Assembly: GCF_015207525.1 (NCBI RefSeq)
Contig: NZ_JADEWR010000004.1
Span: forward strand, 241,906 to 305,905
Length of the DNA stretch: 64,000 bases
Source: Nodosilinea sp. LEGE 06152
GTDB lineage: Bacteria > Cyanobacteriota > Cyanobacteriia > Phormidesmidales > Phormidesmidaceae
Direction: 5' to 3'
Below, piece after piece: positions 60,803 through 64,000 of the stretch. Positions within the stretch are counted from its first letter, which is position 1. Each line of letters opens with the position of its first letter. The notes under the pieces are model-generated. The model ran no database searches and was not told where the DNA came from. It worked only from the letters and a program-made list of their open reading frames with translations. A program made the translations under genes and the position numbers.

Positions 60803-63800
60803 CCGGTTTTGGCGAGGTTTAGAATCGCTGCTAACCGTGAGCTTGGCTGGCCTTGTGGTGTTGAGCGCAAGCGAGCTGGGCCTGCTTTTGCCCCTGGTGC
60901 AGGCCGAGTACCAGCTGCGGTTTCGTCTGCGCGGACAGCACCCCTGGAGCGACCACGTTGTGCTGATTGCCATTGATGACCCTAGCCTCGACAGCCTGGG
61001 GGCATTTCCCTGGCCGCGACGGCGCTACGCTGAGCTGCTGCAACAGTTGCAGGCTGCGCCGCCCGGAGTAATTGTGTTTGACCTGCTATTTAGCGACAGC
61101 AGCTCCGACGATGACCTGTTTGCCGAGGCGATCGCCACTCATCCAGCCGTTGTTTTAGCCTCTGCCTGGAATCGCGACGGGCAACCCCTGGGGCCAACCC
61201 CAACCCTGGCGACGGCCGCCCTGGCCAGCGGCCACATTTCGCAGCAGCACCAGGGCGGCTACATTCACAGTGTGGCCCCCCTGGCCGATGGGCAGCCCGC
61301 CCTGGCGATCGCCACCGCAGAGGCAATCAGCCTGACCCAGCGGGCAGTGCCGCTGCCGCCGCTCGATCGCCCCCTGTGGGTCAACTGGCCCGGTTCAGCC
61401 GCCGCTTTGCCCACCTATTCATTTGTTGACGTGCTGGAAGGGCAGGTACCGCCCCAGGTGTTTGAAGGCAAAGTGGTGCTGATTGGGGCCACTGCCCTGG
61501 GCCTCGATGACTGGGTCACTCCCTTTGACGCCGACCCACCCGCCAGCGGCATATATTTGCACGGAGCGCTGCTCGACAATCTGCTGCATCAGCGCTGGCT
61601 CAGGCCAGCACCGGGAGGCTGGCTCGCGGCGCTGGGGCTGGGGCTAGGACTAAGGCTGATTTTAAAGGGGGCACTTCAAACCAGCGCCAGGTTGCAGGGC
61701 GGTTCCCCACGGCGGTTCGGATCGCTGTGTCGGCAGGGGGCGTTGGTTGGGGGGCTGGTAGTGACCTGGTGGGGGCTAGCCCTGGCGCTATTTAAGGTCA
61801 ACCTTTGGCTGCCGGTGGTGGGGCCAGCCCTGGTGGTAGGTACGGTGGGAGGCTTGAGCATCGGCCACCAGCTGGTGCGGCAAAACCGCTGGCTTCAGCA
61901 GCTCACGGACAGTTTGCAGCGTCGCCACGGGTCAACGCTGGTGCTGCCTGGGGCCGATAGTTCCGTTGCTCTGGCGCGGAGTCAGCCGCTGGCCTCGCCC
62001 GGTCTCACCCCCGAAGTAGCTCAACTGGTTGAGCTGACTCAGCAGCTAGGGCGATCGCAGGCGATTCAGGCGGCCGTTGCTCGCAGTTTGCCCCTGGGTT
62101 TAGTGGCGGCGGCAGCCGATGGCACTGTGTGGTTTGCTAACCCGCTGGCGGCCGAGTGGTTGGGCGTGGCGGCGGGCGACAACCTCGGCACCAGCCCGCT
62201 GGCCAACTGGTTTGACGAGGGTGCCTGGGAAGCGCTGTGGCAGCGGGTAGCCCAGGGGCAACCAGTACCCACCCAGGTGCGGCAGCGGGGCGAGCCACAA
62301 GCCACAAGCCGCTGGTACGAGCTGCGCCTAGAGCCGCTAGTCACCGACGCCAACCTGCTGGCCGACTGGCCCCAGGGCGCGATCGTGCTGGTTGAAGATA
62401 TTACCTACCGCCAGCACATCGAAACCGAGCTGCGGCGGCTCAACGAAAGTCTGGAGGACCAGGTGCAGGTGCGCACCCGGCAGCTAGAGCAGCTCAACCT
62501 GTCGCTGCAGGAGCAAATTGCCGAGCGGCAGCAGGCCCAAAGCCAGCTTGCCTACGAGGCTCTGCACGACGCGCTCACGGGGCTGCCCAATCGCCGCCAG
62601 TTTCTCAGCCATCTCAGCGCTCAGCTGGCCCAGCCCGAGGGCGATCTGTTCGCGGTGCTGTTCCTAGACTGCGATCGCTTCAAGCTAGTCAACGACTCCT
62701 TTGGCCACTGGGTCGGCGACGAGCTACTCAAACGGGTGGCAACCATTGTGCAGGAGTGCGTGCGCCCCACCGATGTCGTGGCCCGTTTTGGCGGCGATGA
62801 GTTCACGGTGCTGCTGACCACCCTTGACCAGGTAGAGGATGCGATCGCGGTGGCCCAGCGCATTCGCCAGCGATTTGCCCAGCCGCTGACCATTCAGGAG
62901 CACCAGCTCTTTACCAACACCAGCATTGGCATCGTGCTGAGCGGCCCCCAGTACCACCACCCCGACGAGCTGCTGCGCGACGCCGATACGGCCATGTACC
63001 AGGCCAAAATCAACGGCCTGGGCCACGCCCTCTTTGAACCCGGTATGCACCTAGACGTACGCCGCTCGCTCCAGATCGAAACCTCCCTGCGGCTGGCCCT
63101 AGAGCGGCAAGAATTTCAGCTCCACTACCAGCCCATAGTCAACCTTGCCACCCAGCAGCTAATCGGCTGCGAAGCCCTGCTGCGCTGGCTACACCCCGAG
63201 CGAGGGCTGCTGCTGCCCAGCGAGTTTTTGGCCATTGCCGAAAGTTCTGGGCTGCTGCTGCCCATCGGCAGCTGGGCGCTGCAGGAAGCCTGTAGCCAAA
63301 TGCAGCGCTGGCGACGCCGCAGCCTGATTGCCCCCGACGCGATCATGAGCGTCAATCTGTCAGCCACTCAGTTTTTGCAGCCCGATTTGGTGGCTATTGT
63401 TGACAGTATTTTGGCCAACAGCGGGCTGCCCGCCGCCAACCTCAAGCTCGAAATCACCGAAACCGTCGTGATGGAAAACCCTGCCCAGGCGGTGCAGATG
63501 ATTCAGGCGCTACGCGATCGCGGCATTCGCCTCAGCATCGACGACTTTGGCACCGGCTACTCATCGCTGGGCTACCTGCAACAGCTGCCGGTTGACATTC
63601 TCAAAATCGATCGCAGCTTTATTGTCGATATCCACCAAAGCCCTCAGCAGTACGGCATTGTAGACGCCATTATTCGCCTCGCTGCCCACCTCAATATTCA
63701 GGTTATTGCCGAAGGCATCGAGCTGCTTCCGCAGCTGCAATCGCTCAATCAGCTGGGGTGCGAGTTTGGCCAAGGGCACCTGTTTGCCCGTCCGCTGAGC

Positions 63801-63851
63801 GTGAGTCAGTTTAGCCAATACCTGCGGCGAGAGGGGGGAGGGGGAAGGTGA
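60783..63851 (+). CDS. CHASE2-PAS-GGDEF-EAL cyclic-di-GMP signalling protein
   Basis: Large membrane protein of 1022 aa (ATG 60783, overlapping the FecR gene). N-terminal helix, CHASE2 domain (about 40-270: HVVLIAIDDPSLDSLGAFPWPRRRYAELL, VIVFDLLFSD), helices around 275-355, a PAS domain (about 430-545), a short coiled coil. The GGDEF has an intact RFGGDEFTV (about 670) and the EAL has CEALLRW (about 797), LKLEITETVV and DDFGTGYSSLGYL. Both output motifs look intact. It differs from the CHASE2 protein at 44196-46751 by the PAS and by pairing with FecR. Confidence 0.93.
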   Translation: MRFTFSSRFWRGLESLLTVSLAGLVVLSASELGLLLPLVQAEYQLRFRLRGQHPWSDHVVLIAIDDPSLDSLGAFPWPRRRYAELLQQLQAAPPGVIVFDLLFSDSSSDDDLFAEAIATHPAVVLASAWNRDGQPLGPTPTLATAALASGHISQQHQGGYIHSVAPLADGQPALAIATAEAISLTQRAVPLPPLDRPLWVNWPGSAAALPTYSFVDVLEGQVPPQVFEGKVVLIGATALGLDDWVTPFDADPPASGIYLHGALLDNLLHQRWLRPAPGGWLAALGLGLGLRLILKGALQTSARLQGGSPRRFGSLCRQGALVGGLVVTWWGLALALFKVNLWLPVVGPALVVGTVGGLSIGHQLVRQNRWLQQLTDSLQRRHGSTLVLPGADSSVALARSQPLASPGLTPEVAQLVELTQQLGRSQAIQAAVARSLPLGLVAAAADGTVWFANPLAAEWLGVAAGDNLGTSPLANWFDEGAWEALWQRVAQGQPVPTQVRQRGEPQATSRWYELRLEPLVTDANLLADWPQGAIVLVEDITYRQHIETELRRLNESLEDQVQVRTRQLEQLNLSLQEQIAERQQAQSQLAYEALHDALTGLPNRRQFLSHLSAQLAQPEGDLFAVLFLDCDRFKLVNDSFGHWVGDELLKRVATIVQECVRPTDVVARFGGDEFTVLLTTLDQVEDAIAVAQRIRQRFAQPLTIQEHQLFTNTSIGIVLSGPQYHHPDELLRDADTAMYQAKINGLGHALFEPGMHLDVRRSLQIETSLRLALERQEFQLHYQPIVNLATQQLIGCEALLRWLHPERGLLLPSEFLAIAESSGLLLPIGSWALQEACSQMQRWRRRSLIAPDAIMSVNLSATQFLQPDLVAIVDSILANSGLPAANLKLEITETVVMENPAQAVQMIQALRDRGIRLSIDDFGTGYSSLGYLQQLPVDILKIDRSFIVDIHQSPQQYGIVDAIIRLAAHLNIQVIAEGIELLPQLQSLNQLGCEFGQGHLFARPLSVSQFSQYLRREGGGGR

Positions 63852-63890
63852 GTGGATGGGGGGAGGGGGAGGTGAGGGGGCGGGTGAGAC
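63832..63890 (+). repeat. G-rich purine tract
   Basis: Repeated GGGGGGAGGGGG-type runs over about 60 bases (overlapping the end of the CHASE2 gene), with at least four G runs of three or more, so a G-quadruplex could form on the plus strand. Possibly a transcript end or recombinogenic tract. Confidence 0.5.
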
Positions 63891-63937
63891 CCGATTCGAA
63901 TTCAATGGCCCCGATGGGAAAATAGGCGGCCTCGTAG

Positions 63938-63956
63938 GGGCAAATGGCGTTTGCCC
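63938..63956. repeat. Hairpin GGGCAAA-TGGCG-TTTGCCC
   Basis: Perfect 7-bp inverted repeat within the typical cyanobacterial dispersed-repeat texture (CCTCGTAGG follows and precedes, at 63930-63938 and 63973-63981). No gene is seen from 63852 to the window end. Confidence 0.6.
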
Positions 63957-64000
63957 TGCCCAATCTCGGGCAGCCTCGTAGGCAGTGCCCACCAAGGTTC

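Noticed and set aside
63561..63995. 144-aa minus-strand frame at the window end
   Set aside because: Largely antisense to the EAL domain; the remainder is a Pro/Ser run translated from the G-rich tract.
1..64000. CRISPR array or prophage
   Set aside because: No regularly spaced direct repeats with unique spacers, and no integrase, portal, terminase or transposase genes were seen.

Overview
The window is a chromosomal segment of a filamentous-type, GC-rich cyanobacterium (Leptolyngbya/Nodosilinea/Phormidium-like; the genus is inference). Support for this: the highly iterated palindrome GCGATCGC (HIP1) recurs throughout; gas vesicle genes, a BciB-type divinyl chlorophyllide reductase, minCDE, an NhaS3-like antiporter and the cyanobacterial 2-oxoglutarate decarboxylase/succinic semialdehyde dehydrogenase pair are all present. 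Most of the DNA is ordinary, densely packed housekeeping and accessory sequence. I see no prophage, transposase gene or CRISPR array.

Layout. 1-6.1 kb: a partial hypothetical gene, an FtsH-like protease lacking the first membrane helix, bciB, and a Ser/Thr kinase with WD40 repeats. 6.1-15.9 kb: gas vesicle region. gvpA-gvpC-gvpN-gvpJ run on the minus strand and end at a clear terminator, followed by a small unknown ORF and gvpK. gvpF/L and gvpG lie about 4.4 kb beyond gvpA on the plus strand, separated from it by a TPR protein, a glutamine-synthetase-like enzyme and a peptide-binding lipoprotein. 15.9-21 kb: tRNA-Gln, argJ, a GNAT acetyltransferase, a 2Fe-2S protein and minE-minD-minC. 21-21.5 kb: a probable structured ncRNA (6S-like). 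21.5-33 kb: an M16 peptidase pair, an AT-richer DUF1877 gene, a TauE-like permease, a phosphoesterase, an alpha/beta hydrolase plus acyltransferase pair, rlmN, a stomatin-like protein, Ap4A phosphorylase and a glutathione S-transferase. 33-40.6 kb: a mercuric-reductase-like flavoprotein, a YbdK-type ligase, tRNA-Thr, an NhaS3-like antiporter, a Nit-family amidase and a hypothetical protein. 40.7-43.9 kb: the two-gene TCA bypass. 44-64 kb: a CHASE2-GGDEF-EAL protein, RlpA-like protein, Rieske oxygenase, a full-length FtsH, DUF1232, an ALDH/Fe-ADH/type III glutamine synthetase cluster, a glycine-zipper protein, a class I glutamine amidotransferase, and a FecR plus CHASE2-PAS-GGDEF-EAL pair.

How genes work together (inference where not stated). 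gvpA/C/N/J/K/F/G supply gas vesicle shell and assembly functions; gvpN and gvpC unusually carry the same C-terminal winged-helix-like module. The glutamine synthetase-like enzyme, alcohol dehydrogenase, aldehyde dehydrogenase and perhaps the nearby amidotransferase could form a gamma-glutamylated amino-alcohol or amine catabolic route, analogous to the Puu pathway. The decarboxylase/dehydrogenase pair converts 2-oxoglutarate to succinate.

The least expected signal is a pair of about 250-nt inverted elements flanking the Fe-alcohol dehydrogenase gene. The two copies fold into the same series of hairpins and differ by compensatory base-pair changes, which points to a selected RNA structure or a structured mobile element.
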